Shown piece by piece: positions 7,376 through 19,094 of a stretch of 64,000 nucleotides of DNA. Every line of letters begins with the position of its first letter. The stretch's first letter is position 1. The position numbers and the translations under genes were made by a program. The notes beneath the pieces are model-generated. The model was not told the origin of the DNA. It did not search any database and was given only the letters and a program-made list of their open reading frames with translations. The stretch is from positions 6,914,501 to 6,978,500 of the forward strand of contig NZ_CP163444.1 in NCBI RefSeq assembly GCF_041053105.1, read 5' to 3'. This DNA is from Streptomyces sp. R44. Its GTDB lineage: Bacteria; Actinomycetota; Actinomycetes; Streptomycetales; Streptomycetaceae.

Positions 7376-9841
7376 GTGGGTGCGATCACGATCGTGAAAG
7401 GCGTCGAGGACGCCACGGGGGAAGCGGAACCCCTGGACCCCCCGCCCGCCGACCCCGCCCCACCGGCCGGCCCGGGACCCGCCGGCCTCGACCCCCGCCG
7501 CGTCCGGCTCGTCTTCTGCGGCCTCATGCTCGCGCTGCTCCTGGCCGCGCTGGAGCAGATGATCGTCGCCACCGCCCTGCCGAAGATCGTCGGCGAACTC
7601 CAGGGCCTGGACCGGATGTCCTGGGCGATCACCGCCTACCTGCTGACCTCCACCATCGGCCTGCCGGTCTACGGGAAGCTCGGCGACCTCCTCGGCCGCA
7701 AGGGCGTCTTCCTCTTCGCGATCGTCGTCTTCGTCATCGGCTCCGGCCTCGCCGGCTGGTCCCGCACGATGGACCAGCTCATCGCCTTCCGCGCCATCCA
7801 GGGCATCGGTGCCGGCGGCCTCATGATCGGCGTCCAGGCGATCATCGCCGACATCGTCCCCGCCCGGGAACGCGGCCGCTACATGGGCCTGATCGGCGCC
7901 GCCTTCGGCCTCGCCTCCGTCGCGGGTCCGCTGCTCGGCGGCTTCTTCACCGACCACGTCTCCTGGCGCTGGTGCTTCTACTTCAACGTGCCCTTCGGGC
8001 TCCTCACCCTCGCCGTCGTCGCCGCCGTCCTCAAGCTCCCGAAGCCCACCGCACGCGCGCGCCTCGACGTCCTCGGCGCCCTGCTCCTCGCCGCCGCCTC
8101 CACCTGCCTCGTCCTGCTGACCAGCTGGGGCGGCACCGAGTACGCCTGGGACTCCCGGGTCATCCTCGGCCTGGCCTGCGGAGCCGCCGCAACGACCCTG
8201 CTCTTCCTGGTCGTCGAGCACTTCGCACCCGAACCCCTCATCCCGCTGCGGCTGTTCCGCGACTCCGTCTTCACCGTCACCGCCCTCGTCGGCGCCGTCG
8301 TCGGCATCGCGCTCTTCGGCGCCGCCAGCTACCTCCCCAGCTTCCTGCAGATGGTCGAGGGCGCCTCCGCCACCGAGTCCGGCCTCCTGATGCTGCCGCT
8401 CATGGGCGGCATCGTCATCGCCTCCGTCGTCTCCGGCCAGCTCATCAGCCGCACCGGCCACTACAAGATCTACCCGGTGATCGGTGGCGCCGTCTCCGTC
8501 CTCGGCATGTGGCTGCTCTCCCGCATGGACACCGACACCCCGCGCCTCCAGCACAGCCTCTGGCAGGCCGTCCTCGGCACCGGCATCGGCCTGGTCATGC
8601 CGGTGCTCGTGCTCGCCGTGCAGAACTCCGTCCGCCCCGCCGACCTCGGCACCGCCACCAGCGCCCACACCTACTTCCGCCAGATCGGCGGCAGCGTCGG
8701 CGCCGCCGTCTTCGGCACCCTCTTCGCCTCCCGGCTCGACGACGCCCTCGGCGACCGGCTCGCCGGCGTCCTCGCGCAGGGCGGCACCGTGTCACCGCCG
8801 CCCGCGGAATCGATCACTCCGGGGACCGTCCACAGCCTGCCGCCCGCCCTGCGCGACGCGTACATCCAGGCGTACGCGGACGCGATGCCGCGGATCTTCC
8901 TCTACCTCGTGCCGGTCCTCGTACTCGGCCTCGTCCTCGCCTTCTTCCTCAAGGAGAAACCGCTGGTGTCCCACCACAGCCCCCTCACCGAGGCCACCGA
9001 CATCGCCTTCGAGACCGCCGCCCAGGCCGTGCCGCACGCCCGCCACGCCGCCCCCGCCCCGGCCGCCGTCACCCCCGCGCACTCCGGCGTGCCCGTCTGC
9101 GGCACCGTCCAGCACCACGACGGCAGCCGCGTCCCCCGCGCCGCGCTCACCCTCATCGACGTCCAGGGCCGGCAGATCGGCCGCGGCGCCAGCGGCGAGG
9201 ACGGCCGGTACGCCCTCAGCGTCCCCGGCGGCGGCGCGTACGTGCTGATCGCGGCGGCCGGCGGCCACCAGCCGCAGGCCGTCTCCGTCACGGTCGGCGA
9301 CCGGCCGGTGGAGCTCGACGTCGTCCTCGGCGGCGCCGGACGGCTCGCGGGCAGCGTCGTCACCGCCGACGGCACGCCCGTGCGTGACGCGGCCGTCACC
9401 CTCACCGACGTACGCGGCGAGGTCGTCGCCTCCACCCGCAGCGGACGCGAGGGCGGGTACGTCATCGGCGAGCTCGTCGCGGGCGAGTACACGCTCGCCG
9501 CCAGCGCCCCCGCCTTCCGGCCCGCCGCGCTCCCCGTGAGCGTCCAGTCCTCCCGCGAGACCCGCCAGGACATCGAACTGGCCGGCGGCGCGGTGCTGCG
9601 CGGCACCGTGCGGGCCGGGGGAGGGCGCCCCGTGGAGGACGCCCGGGTCACCCTCCTCGACGCCGCGGGCAACGTCGTCGACACCCTCACCACCGGCGCC
9701 GACGGCACCTTCCGCTTCATCGACCTGTCCTCCGGCGAGTACACGGTCATCGCCGCCGGGTACCCGCCCGTCGCCACCGTCCTCCAGGTGGCCGGCGGCG
9801 GCCGCACCGAGCGCGACCTCCAGCTCGGCCACGAGGACTGA
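7376..9841 (+). CDS. DHA2-type MFS multidrug exporter with three C-terminal carboxypeptidase-regulatory-like (Ig-fold) domains
   Basis: This 821-aa membrane protein has two parts. Residues about 42-560 form a 14-TM drug:H+ antiporter with motif A ([11 protein letters not shown]) and motif C (SVAGPLLGG). After a Pro/Ala linker, residues about 570-821 hold three tandem repeats of roughly 80 residues, each built as GTV..DG.PV..A.VTL.D..G with a GEY closing strand. This is the pattern of carboxypeptidase-regulatory/CNA-B-like beta-sandwich domains. Such domains rarely occur on the end of an MFS pump. They may bind a partner or the wall, but their side of the membrane is not clear from sequence. 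GTG at 7376 was chosen because AGGGGAG precedes it; upstream in-frame codons give an Arg-rich non-protein-like leader. Confidence 0.9.
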   Translation: MGAITIVKGVEDATGEAEPLDPPPADPAPPAGPGPAGLDPRRVRLVFCGLMLALLLAALEQMIVATALPKIVGELQGLDRMSWAITAYLLTSTIGLPVYGKLGDLLGRKGVFLFAIVVFVIGSGLAGWSRTMDQLIAFRAIQGIGAGGLMIGVQAIIADIVPARERGRYMGLIGAAFGLASVAGPLLGGFFTDHVSWRWCFYFNVPFGLLTLAVVAAVLKLPKPTARARLDVLGALLLAAASTCLVLLTSWGGTEYAWDSRVILGLACGAAATTLLFLVVEHFAPEPLIPLRLFRDSVFTVTALVGAVVGIALFGAASYLPSFLQMVEGASATESGLLMLPLMGGIVIASVVSGQLISRTGHYKIYPVIGGAVSVLGMWLLSRMDTDTPRLQHSLWQAVLGTGIGLVMPVLVLAVQNSVRPADLGTATSAHTYFRQIGGSVGAAVFGTLFASRLDDALGDRLAGVLAQGGTVSPPPAESITPGTVHSLPPALRDAYIQAYADAMPRIFLYLVPVLVLGLVLAFFLKEKPLVSHHSPLTEATDIAFETAAQAVPHARHAAPAPAAVTPAHSGVPVCGTVQHHDGSRVPRAALTLIDVQGRQIGRGASGEDGRYALSVPGGGAYVLIAAAGGHQPQAVSVTVGDRPVELDVVLGGAGRLAGSVVTADGTPVRDAAVTLTDVRGEVVASTRSGREGGYVIGELVAGEYTLAASAPAFRPAALPVSVQSSRETRQDIELAGGAVLRGTVRAGGGRPVEDARVTLLDAAGNVVDTLTTGADGTFRFIDLSSGEYTVIAAGYPPVATVLQVAGGGRTERDLQLGHED

Positions 9842-9850
9842 CCGGGGGCC

Positions 9851-11029
9851 TCAGGAGGTGGTCGTCGCCTTGCGCAGCGCGCTGATGCAGGTGCCGATCG
9901 CCTCCTGGAGGGCTTCGAGGCGCTGGAGCATGTCCGCCTCGTAGATGTCCTCCTCCATCACCTCGTCGAGCGTCAGCTCCTCGAAGACCTTCGTCGCCTT
10001 CTGCAGGCTGTTGTAGAACTTCGTCCGCCGCTCCTGGACGCGCAGCGCCGGATCCTCCTCGACCGCCTTGGCGACCAGGCCCTTCACCGTGTCGTAGGCC
10101 TCGCCGGCCCACTCGCCCGCCTCCTCCGAGTCGTCCAGCTCGTCGAGGAGCGACAGGTGCCGCTCGGCCTCGGCCCGCAGCTCGGCCGGCGCCTCCACGG
10201 TCTGCCCGGCGGGGGTCTTGATCTGGCCGTTCTCGACGATCTGGCGCACGTACCCGATGCGGTCGGCGGCCTTCGCCTCGTTCGCCACCGCCTTCTTCAG
10301 GTCGTCGGTACGGGCGAAGGCCCGGGCCATCTCCGTCTGGAGCGCCGGGTCCTCCTTCATCCGGTCGAGCAGCGCCCCGCGCGCGGCCTCCGCCGTCCCG
10401 GGGTCGGCGAGGATCGCCGCCCGCAGCGCCGTCGGGTTCTCCGCGACCTCCAGTGCCTTCGTCGGCCGGATGCCCTCGGCCTCGGCCGCCGCGGTGATCG
10501 CCTGACCGCGCACGGAGGACGCGCTGTTGCGGGAGGTGTAGTACGACAGCCAGACGTCCGCGTCCGGCAGCTCGATGTCCTCGCCCGGCACCAGGACCTC
10601 GAACTGCGGGACCAGACCATCGTCGGCCGCCATGTCCCAGGCCCTGTAGTACCGCATGACCCGCTCGGGCGAGCAACCCGCGAGCTCCGCGAAGGCCTTC
10701 GCGGAGACCTTCGTCCGGGCGGTCCCCTCGGCGGGCTGGCCGCCGGGACGGACGCTCCGGGCCACCTTCAGGGCGAAGGTCCAGCCACCGGTCCGCGCGT
10801 AGACCCCGAAGTCCTGGGCGTCACGGACGACGACGGGGTCGTGGTCCCGGGAGTCCCGCACGTCGTCCTCGTCCTGGGCGGCTTCGGCCCCCAGGGGCTC
10901 CTGGGGCTCGGGAGCCGACGGCTCCCAGAACTCCGGCTCCTCCGCCATCACGGGCCCGGCGGGCTCAGGAACGACGACGGGCTCGGTCTCGACGGGCGCG
11001 GATTCGGACGGGGTGAAGGCGATGGTCAC
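9851..11029 (-). CDS. Hypothetical protein with acidic N-terminus and putative helix-turn-helix, coiled-coil C-terminal part
   Basis: I do not recognise the family with certainty. The 392-aa protein begins with about 60 residues rich in Glu, Pro and Asp that look disordered. A compact helical region follows around residues 105-135 (SAKAFAELAGCSPERVMRYY), which resembles a helix-turn-helix. The rest is strongly helical and highly charged (residues 175-390), with heptad-like stretches such as EEDIYEADMLQRLEALQEAIG that could pair as coiled coils. There is no signal or membrane segment, so it is probably cytosolic. It could be a DNA-binding or nucleoid-associated protein, but no direct evidence shows that. 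The ATG at 11027-11029 is well placed. The gene is convergent with the MFS gene, 9 bases apart. Confidence 0.75.
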   Translation of the reverse strand: MTIAFTPSESAPVETEPVVVPEPAGPVMAEEPEFWEPSAPEPQEPLGAEAAQDEDDVRDSRDHDPVVVRDAQDFGVYARTGGWTFALKVARSVRPGGQPAEGTARTKVSAKAFAELAGCSPERVMRYYRAWDMAADDGLVPQFEVLVPGEDIELPDADVWLSYYTSRNSASSVRGQAITAAAEAEGIRPTKALEVAENPTALRAAILADPGTAEAARGALLDRMKEDPALQTEMARAFARTDDLKKAVANEAKAADRIGYVRQIVENGQIKTPAGQTVEAPAELRAEAERHLSLLDELDDSEEAGEWAGEAYDTVKGLVAKAVEEDPALRVQERRTKFYNSLQKATKVFEELTLDEVMEEDIYEADMLQRLEALQEAIGTCISALRKATTTS

Positions 11030-11194
11030 CGAGAGCTCTCCGGAAGGTCGACAACGACAACTGCGGCCGACAGCCTATACGCACCCGTTGGCGATGTTTC
11101 GTCCGATTCGACGTCCGCCAAACGGGTGGCGCACCAGGCCGTCACCAGGACACCATGCCCCCATGACTCACGGAATCGAGCTCCACCCCGCGCG

Positions 11195-12964
11195 GTGAGC
11201 GCCTCGTACGAGCGCTCGACGCTCGCCCCCGCCCTGTCCGACCACGCCCGCCGCCTGCGCGGCGCGCCCGTCCCCCGGGGCGGCCACCCCCTCCCCGACT
11301 CCGCACGCACTCCGCGCCCCCGCGGCCCCGGCCCCCGCCACAGCGAGGCATGCGCCCGCGTGAAGGACGTCCTCCGCAGCCTGCTCGACACCCCCCGCGC
11401 CGACCCGGAAGCCGCCCTCGTGGCCACCGGGGTCCGCGACCGGACCGTCCTGCGGGCCGCCGCGACCCTCGACCACCCCGACGAACCGGCCGCCCGCGCT
11501 CTGGGCCGCCTCCTCGTCCGGACCGGGACCACCCTCGTCGGCGTGGCCGCCGGAATCGGGCTCCTGAGCGTCCTCGGCGAACCCGAGGACGTGCCGTACC
11601 TGCGCGACCTCGGGATGCTCGACGGACTGGACTCCGCCGCCGTCGAGGCCCTCGCACCGCTCGACCCGCAGGCGGCCGCGACGGTCGGCCTGGCCCACGG
11701 TGCGCGGGAGACCGGACTGCGCGCCCTCGCCGACGCCCTCGTCTCCGGCCGTACGAGCGACCTCCGAGCACTCGTCGTCGGAGTGCGGGCCGAGAGCCCC
11801 CGGGACGTCGGGCCCGGCCGGGCGCGGTGGATCGCGGAGGCCACCCGGCTCCCCGCACTCCTCCGGGCCCACCCCCGGGACCCCGAACTGCTCGCCCAGG
11901 CGGTGCTCCTGCTGACGCGGATGACGAGCCGCCGCGACTACGCGATCGCGCTGCTGCGGTACGGCGACGCCAGGGACCTGTACGAGGCGATCACCGCGCG
12001 CGTGGCCGGCGAGGCCCCGGCGACCGGCCTCGACCGCCGAGCCCGGCTGCTGTCCCTCGCCCTCGACCTCCACAGCGGCGCCTCGCACCTCCTCGACTGG
12101 CCGCCCGGCCGCCGCGAGCAGGTCCTCGGCGCCCTGCTCGCGGCCGTCGGGGAGCCGACGGAGCCGGACACGGAGCCGGACACGGAGGCCGACGCCGACC
12201 CGAGGACGCGGCGGCGGGCCGCGTGGATCCGCGCTACGGCACCCCGCCTCCGCGCCATCACCGCCCCGGCGGAGCCGTGCCCCGTGTCGCGGCTGCGGAT
12301 CGAGGTCGCCGTCGCCGACCCCGGCGACCCGGACGCCGTCGAGACGCGCTTCCTGGTCGACGGCCGGCCCTTCGTGCCCTGGGCGTTCGGCCCCGGGCCC
12401 GGCGACGTGCCCGAACGGACCCTCGACACCGGCGCCCTGCGCGCCGGGGACGAGCCCCGTGAGGTCCGGCTCGCCGAGGCGTACTGCAGTGAGGGCTGCT
12501 GCGGCGCCCTCTACGTCACGGTGCGGCGCGAAGGGCGGTACGTCGTGTGGGGCGACTGGAGCCGGCCCGGGGCCCCGCGCGGCCTGCCCGACCTCCCCGT
12601 CCTCCGTTTCGACGCCGACGCGTACGACACGGAGGTCGCCCGCGCCGAGCAGGACCGGGGCTGGAGCTGGCCGGCCCGGGACACCGCCCGGCTGATCGCC
12701 CGAGGGCTGCGCGAGCGGCCGGAACTCCTCGCCCGCTGGGACCTGCGGCAGGGGTGGACGGGCACGGACTTCGGCGATCCGGACACCACCGTGATCACGT
12801 ACGACGACCTGCCCCCGACCGCCGGCGGCGCGCCGGACGTGCAGCCGCGGCAGTACGTGTGGCTGCTCCCCGACGACGGCACCCCGCCCGAACAGCGGGC
12901 CGCCGCCGCGCTGCGCCGGTTCGCGGAGGAGGACCCGCGGCGGTATCCGGAACCGGCCCGGTGA
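11195..12964 (+). CDS. Large hypothetical protein with helical-repeat N-terminal part and Cys-containing C-terminal domain
   Basis: This 589-aa cytosolic protein is of unknown function. Residues about 55-330 are helical and rich in Ala, Leu and Arg, with HEAT-like or ARM-like alternation (RDRTVLRAAATLDHPDEPAARALGRL and similar). The C-terminal 230 residues form a separate alpha/beta domain with the cluster YCSEGCCG (three cysteines in five residues) and several Trp-rich strands. Start choice is uncertain. GTG at 11195 gives the full length, but its first 55 residues look disordered and no strong ribosome binding site is seen. GTG at 11360 would begin directly at the folded part. Confidence 0.7.
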   Translation: MSASYERSTLAPALSDHARRLRGAPVPRGGHPLPDSARTPRPRGPGPRHSEACARVKDVLRSLLDTPRADPEAALVATGVRDRTVLRAAATLDHPDEPAARALGRLLVRTGTTLVGVAAGIGLLSVLGEPEDVPYLRDLGMLDGLDSAAVEALAPLDPQAAATVGLAHGARETGLRALADALVSGRTSDLRALVVGVRAESPRDVGPGRARWIAEATRLPALLRAHPRDPELLAQAVLLLTRMTSRRDYAIALLRYGDARDLYEAITARVAGEAPATGLDRRARLLSLALDLHSGASHLLDWPPGRREQVLGALLAAVGEPTEPDTEPDTEADADPRTRRRAAWIRATAPRLRAITAPAEPCPVSRLRIEVAVADPGDPDAVETRFLVDGRPFVPWAFGPGPGDVPERTLDTGALRAGDEPREVRLAEAYCSEGCCGALYVTVRREGRYVVWGDWSRPGAPRGLPDLPVLRFDADAYDTEVARAEQDRGWSWPARDTARLIARGLRERPELLARWDLRQGWTGTDFGDPDTTVITYDDLPPTAGGAPDVQPRQYVWLLPDDGTPPEQRAAAALRRFAEEDPRRYPEPAR

Positions 12965-13059
12965 TCCGTACGGCCGTCCGGTGGGTGCCAGTGGTCCACT
13001 CCAACGGCGGTTATCCACAGGGGTGGTAGGGCGGCCGGGCGGCGCGTACGGTGCCAGGC

Positions 13060-13893
13060 ATGAAGATCCTCATCAGCGCCGACATGGAGGGCGCGACCGG
13101 TGTGACCTGGCCCGCCGACGTGATGCCCGGCACGCCCCAGTGGGAGCGGTGCCGCGCGATGTTCACCTCCGACGTGAACGCCGCCGTGCTCGGCTTCTTC
13201 GACGGCGGCGCGGACGAGGTCCTCATCAACGAGGCGCACTCGACCATGCGGAACCTGCTCCTGGAGCAGCTCGACGAGCGGGCCGAGATGATCACCGGGC
13301 GACACAAGTCCCTGTCGATGGTCGAGGGCGTGCAGCACGGGGACGTCGACGGCATCGCCTTCGTCGGCTACCACACCGGCGCCGGTGCCGAGGGCGTCCT
13401 CGCGCACACCTACCTCGCCAACTCCATCACCGGGGTCTGGCTCAACGGCGAGCCGGCGAGCGAGGGCGTGCTCAACGCCCATGTGGTCGCGGAGTACGGC
13501 GTGCCCGTCGTCCTCGTCACCGGGGACGACCTGACCTGCGAGGACGCCCTCGGGTACGCGCCGGAGGCGCCCAAGGTCGCCGTCAAGGACCACGTCTCGC
13601 GGTACGCGGCGGTGTGCCGGACACCGGCCAGGACCGCCGCCGACATCCGGGCCGCCGCCAAGACGGCCACCGCGCTCGCCGTCCGGCACGAGCCGGTCCG
13701 GGGCGGCCCGTTCACCGTGGAGCTGGAGTTCGACGCCGAGCACCTGGGCGCCGCCGCCACGGTGGTTCCCGGCGTGGCGCGGAGCGGCGAGCGGCGCGTC
13801 GCGTACACCAGCGAGACGATGTACGAGGCAATTCGCACGTTCAAGGCGGTCACGACCATCGTCTCGGCCGCGGTGGAGGAGCAGTATGGCTGA
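13060..13893 (+). CDS. dppA: M55 family D-aminopeptidase (DppA-like)
   Basis: This 277-aa metallopeptidase resembles Bacillus DppA, a zinc enzyme that removes N-terminal D-amino acids such as D-Ala from short peptides. Residues in the positions of the DppA metal site are present: D8 and E10 in ISADMEG, H60 in NEAHSTMRN, H105 in VGYHTGAG, and a Glu near 131-135 before LNA. It has no signal peptide and would act in the cytosol, perhaps as a decamer as in DppA. It is the first gene of a tight four-gene peptidase operon and overlaps the M20 gene by 8 bases. The ATG at 13060 matches the MKI start usual in the family; a GTG lies 9 bases upstream. Confidence 0.92.
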   Translation: MKILISADMEGATGVTWPADVMPGTPQWERCRAMFTSDVNAAVLGFFDGGADEVLINEAHSTMRNLLLEQLDERAEMITGRHKSLSMVEGVQHGDVDGIAFVGYHTGAGAEGVLAHTYLANSITGVWLNGEPASEGVLNAHVVAEYGVPVVLVTGDDLTCEDALGYAPEAPKVAVKDHVSRYAAVCRTPARTAADIRAAAKTATALAVRHEPVRGGPFTVELEFDAEHLGAAATVVPGVARSGERRVAYTSETMYEAIRTFKAVTTIVSAAVEEQYG

Positions 13894-15220
13894 GGAGGTC
13901 CGGGGCCCGGACACGACGGCGCTCGACGAGGTGGTCACCTTCACCTCCGAGCTCATCCGCATCGACACCACCAACCGGGGCGGCGGCGACTGCCGCGAGC
14001 GGCCGGCCGCCGAGTACGTCGCCGAGCGGCTCGCGGACGCGGGGATCGAGCCGACCCTCCTGGAGCGGACCCCCGGCCGCACCAACGTGGTGGCGCGGAT
14101 CCCCGGCACCGATCCCTCGGCCGAGGCGCTCCTCGTCCACGGCCATCTGGACGTGGTGCCCGCCGACCCCGCGGAGTGGACCGTGCACCCCTTCTCCGGC
14201 GAGGTCCGCGACGGCCTCGTGTGGGGGCGCGGCGCCGTCGACATGAAGAACATGGACGCGATGGTCCTGGCCGTCGTCCGGAACTGGGCCCGCCACGGCA
14301 TCCGCCCGCGCCGGGACATCGTCCTCGCCTACACCGCCGACGAGGAGGCCAGCGCCGAGGACGGCTCCGGCTTCCTCGCCGACCGGCACGCCGCCCTCTT
14401 CGAGGGCTGTACGGAGGGCATCAGCGAGTCCGGGGCGTTCAGCTTCCACCCGCAGCCCGGCACCACCCTCTACCCGATCGCGGCGGGGGAGCGGGGCACC
14501 GCCTGGCTCAAGCTCACCGCCCACGGCCGGGCCGGCCACGGCTCCAAGGTGAACACGGCCAACGCCGTCACCCGCCTCGCCACGGCCGTCGCCCGGATCG
14601 GCAACCACGCCTGGCCGGTCCGTCTCACCACGACCGTCCGCGCGGCCCTCACCGAACTGGCCGCGCTGTACGGCATCGACGTCGACACGAGCGCCCCCGA
14701 CCTGGACGTGGACCTCCTGCTCGACAAGCTCGGCCCCGCCGCCGCCCTCGTCGAGGCGACCGTCCGCAACAGCGCCAACCCGACGATGCTCGAAGCCGGT
14801 TACAAGGTCAACGTCATCCCGGGCCAGGCCGTCGCCTACATCGACGGGCGGATGCTGCCGGGCTCCGAGGAGGAGTTCGCCGCGACCATGGACCAGCTCA
14901 CCGGACCCGACGTGGAGTGGGAGTTCCACCACCGCGAGGTGCCCCTGGAGGCCCCGGTCGACTCGCCGACCTTCGCCAAGCTCCGGGCCGCCGTCGAGCG
15001 CTTCGACCCGGCCGGGCACGTAGTGCCGTTCACCATGTCCGGCGGCACCGACGCCAAGCAGTTCTCGCGGCTCGGGATCACCGGCTACGGCTTCTCGCCG
15101 CTCCGGCTGCCCCCGGACCTCGACTACGGGGCGCTCTTCCACGGCGTCGACGAGCGGGTCCCGGTGGACGCCCTGCACTTCGGCGTCCGGGTGCTCGACC
15201 ACTATCTGAAGTCCGCGTAG
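13886..15220 (+). CDS. M20/M25/M40 family metallopeptidase
   Basis: This 444-aa di-zinc exopeptidase or deacylase of the M20 clan has the motif HGHLDVVP with metal ligand H87 and D89, the bridging Asp D119 in RGAVDMKN, the general base/ligand pair E153-E154 in TADEEAS, and the last ligand histidine in LFHGVDERV near the end. A dimerisation domain is inserted around residues 200-320. It probably cleaves dipeptides or N-acylated amino acids in the cytosol. Its ATG lies inside the end of the DppA-like gene, showing translational coupling. The next gene (S9) starts 43 bases after its stop. Confidence 0.93.
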   Translation: MAEEVRGPDTTALDEVVTFTSELIRIDTTNRGGGDCRERPAAEYVAERLADAGIEPTLLERTPGRTNVVARIPGTDPSAEALLVHGHLDVVPADPAEWTVHPFSGEVRDGLVWGRGAVDMKNMDAMVLAVVRNWARHGIRPRRDIVLAYTADEEASAEDGSGFLADRHAALFEGCTEGISESGAFSFHPQPGTTLYPIAAGERGTAWLKLTAHGRAGHGSKVNTANAVTRLATAVARIGNHAWPVRLTTTVRAALTELAALYGIDVDTSAPDLDVDLLLDKLGPAAALVEATVRNSANPTMLEAGYKVNVIPGQAVAYIDGRMLPGSEEEFAATMDQLTGPDVEWEFHHREVPLEAPVDSPTFAKLRAAVERFDPAGHVVPFTMSGGTDAKQFSRLGITGYGFSPLRLPPDLDYGALFHGVDERVPVDALHFGVRVLDHYLKSA

Positions 15221-15262
15221 GCCCGTGACAGGGGGAGACAGGCCCATGACAGGGGGAGACTC
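15221..15262 (+). repeat. 21-bp tandem duplication carrying the ribosome binding site of the S9 peptidase gene
   Basis: Two adjacent 21-base units (15221-15241 and 15242-15262) match at 18 positions and each contains TGACAGGGGGAGAC. Each unit has an in-frame start-like codon (GTG at 15225, ATG at 15246) and an AGGGGGAG motif. The second unit sets up the probable real start at 15264. Confidence 0.8.
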
Positions 15263-15263
15263 C

Positions 15264-17260
<1,997 letters not shown>

Positions 17261-17264
<4 letters not shown>

Positions 17265-18196
17265 CCCCGGTGGACGCCCTGGCCCGGGCCGAGCGGCTCG
17301 CGCCCGGGGCACGGGTCGCCGTCGTCGCCCCCAGCGGGCCCATACCCGAGGAGCGGCTCACCGCCGGGCTCGACGTCCTGCGCGGCTGGGGTCTCGAACC
17401 GGTCGTCGCCCCGCACGTCCTGGACGCCCACCCCACCCTCGGGTACCTCGCCGGGACGGACCGGGCGAGGGCCCGCGATCTGACCGAGGCCTGGTGCGAC
17501 CCCACCGTCTCCGCCGTGCTCTGCGCGCGCGGCGGATTCGGGGCCCAGCGCATGGTGGACCTGATGGACTGGACGGCGATCCGGGCGGCCGGGCCCAAGG
17601 CGTTCGTCGGCTACAGCGACGTCACCGCCCTGCACGAGGCCTTCGCCGTCCGCGCGGGTTTCGCCACCCTGCACGGACCGATGGTCGCCGCCGGCACGTT
17701 CCTCGCGGACGCCACCACCCAGGAGTCGCTGCGGGCCACCCTCTTCGCGCCCGAGACCGTCCTGACGCTCGCCCCGGCGACCGCACGGGCCCTGGTGCCG
17801 GGCCGCGCCCGGGGCGTGACGCTCGGCGGCTGCGTCAGCCTCCTCGCCGCCGACCTCGGCACCCCGCACGGACGGGCCTCGGCGCGCGGTGGGCTGCTGC
17901 TCCTGGAGGACGTGGGCGAGGAGCCGTACCGCCTCGACCGCATCCTGACCCAACTCCTGCGCTCCGGCTGGCTCGACGGGGTCGCGGCCGTCGGCCTCGG
18001 CTCCTGGGAGGAGTGCGGCCCGTACGAGGAGGTGCGCGCGGTCCTCGCCGACCGGCTCGGCGGCCTCGGCGTGCCGGTCCTGGAGGAGATGGGCTTCGGA
18101 CACAGCCCGACCGCCCTGACGCTGCCGCTCGGCCTGCCCGCCGTACTCGACGCGGACACGGGCACGCTCACCCTGGACGCACCGGCCCTGCGCTGA
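17261..18196 (+). CDS. ldcA: S66 family LD-carboxypeptidase (muramoyltetrapeptide carboxypeptidase)
   Basis: This 311-aa enzyme of the LdcA/MccF family removes the terminal D-Ala from muramyl tetrapeptides (L,D-bond cleavage) in murein recycling, or opens related amide bonds. The Ser-Glu-His triad is in place: Ser119 in FVGYSD, Glu216 in LLLLEDVGEEPY, and His281 in GFGHSP. It has no signal peptide, so it is a cytosolic recycling enzyme. The start GTG overlaps the preceding stop (GTGA). Grouped with DppA-like, M20 and S9 peptidases, the gene makes best sense as part of a pathway degrading cell-wall-derived peptides containing D-amino acids. Confidence 0.92.
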
Positions 18197-18212
18197 ACGG
18201 ACCCACGTCCGT
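18197..18212 (+). terminator. Small hairpin after the peptidase operon
   Basis: ACGGAC (18197-18202) and GTCCGT (18207-18212) form a six-base stem with a four-base loop directly after the S66 stop codon. It lies between convergent genes. The stem is short, so the call is tentative. Confidence 0.35.
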
Positions 18213-18294
18213 ACGACGCCGACGCGACCCCGCCCGGCGAGTTCGATCATGAGGTCGGATCGATCGTGACCCGCTGCCGACGGCGCCGGGAGGG

Positions 18295-18948
18295 TTACTC
18301 CGCCGCCGTCCTGCGCTGGTGTGCGGCGGCCTCGTCCCGGCTCGTCTCCAGGTGGCGCAGGGCCAGCTTCTCGACACGCTCCACGTCCCGCGCCTCGATC
18401 CCCCGGTACAGCTCCGCGTGCTCCTCGGCGACGACGGTGAAGTCGTCGTGCTGTCCGAGCATCCAGCGCATCCGGCTGCGCAGCGTCGCGTTGAGCTCGC
18501 TGAGCAGCGCGTTGTCCGCGAGCTCCGTGACGGTCTCGTGGAAGTCGGCGGCCGCCCGCCGCGCGGCCGGGCCGTCGCCCTTGGCCGCCGCCGCCAGTTC
18601 GGCGTCGAGGTCGGCGCGGAGCTTGGCGAGCCCCGCCCGGGTGCGGCGCTGCGCGGCGAGCCGGAAGCCGAGGATCTCCAGGGCGGACCGGACCTCGCCG
18701 AGGTCCGAGATGTCGGACGCGCTGAACTCACGGACCACGGCCCAGGTGCGCGGCCGCGGCGTCACCAGGCCCTCCGCGACCAGGTCCCGCAGGGCGTCAC
18801 GGACGGGCAGCCGGCTGACGTCCAGCTCGGCCGCGATCTCCCGCTCCACCAGCCTGCTGCCGGGTGCCCGGGTCCCGTCGATGATCTGGTCGCGCAGCGC
18901 GCGCGTCACCCGCTCCGATTCGGGTCTGAATTCCTCAGCGCCTGTCAT
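18295..18948 (-). CDS. GntR family transcriptional regulator, FadR (FCD) subfamily
   Basis: This 217-aa regulator has an N-terminal winged helix (residues about 10-75, RLVEREIAAELDVSRLPVRDALRDLVAEGLV, with the GntR recognition helix) and a C-terminal helical FCD domain (about 85-205). That domain has an Asp and His pattern (FHETVTELADN, HAELYRGIEARD, RHLETSRDE) that usually forms the ligand/metal pocket. It probably represses in the absence of a small carboxylate-like ligand. It is divergent from the secreted CocE-like hydrolase, with two palindromes in the 211 bases between them, so it is a good candidate to control that hydrolase and itself. Confidence 0.92.
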   Translation of the reverse strand: MTGAEEFRPESERVTRALRDQIIDGTRAPGSRLVEREIAAELDVSRLPVRDALRDLVAEGLVTPRPRTWAVVREFSASDISDLGEVRSALEILGFRLAAQRRTRAGLAKLRADLDAELAAAAKGDGPAARRAAADFHETVTELADNALLSELNATLRSRMRWMLGQHDDFTVVAEEHAELYRGIEARDVERVEKLALRHLETSRDEAAAHQRRTAAE

Positions 18949-19067
18949 GCCGCCATTCTCCCATCGAGGGGCGGGCGGGGGATCGCGGGACCCGGCCGCC
19001 GGAGCGGGGCGCGCCACCTTCACTGAATCTGCGTCAACAACCTTCGTCCGGTGCGTTGACGGGGCTA

Positions 19068-19079
19068 TGACACGTGTCA
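19068..19079. promoter_or_regulatory. Perfect 12-bp palindrome TGACACGTGTCA between divergent genes
   Basis: The site lies 120 bases upstream of the FadR-type GntR gene and 81 bases before the CocE-like hydrolase start. A TTGACG sequence just left of it (19056-19061) resembles a -35 box for the rightward gene. It is a plausible binding site for the adjacent GntR protein. Confidence 0.5.
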
Positions 19080-19094
19080 CAGCATGGGCGCTGC

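Noticed and set aside
10157..11194. Long open frame extending the 11195 gene leftward
   Set aside because: It runs antisense over the real leftward gene at 9851-11029 and has the Arg/Gly/Leu-rich composition typical of GC-rich shadow frames.
13011..13019. TTATCCACA, a perfect DnaA-box sequence before the peptidase operon
   Set aside because: A single box with no cluster, no AT-rich region and no dnaA/dnaN genes nearby cannot be an origin; chance occurrence is likely.
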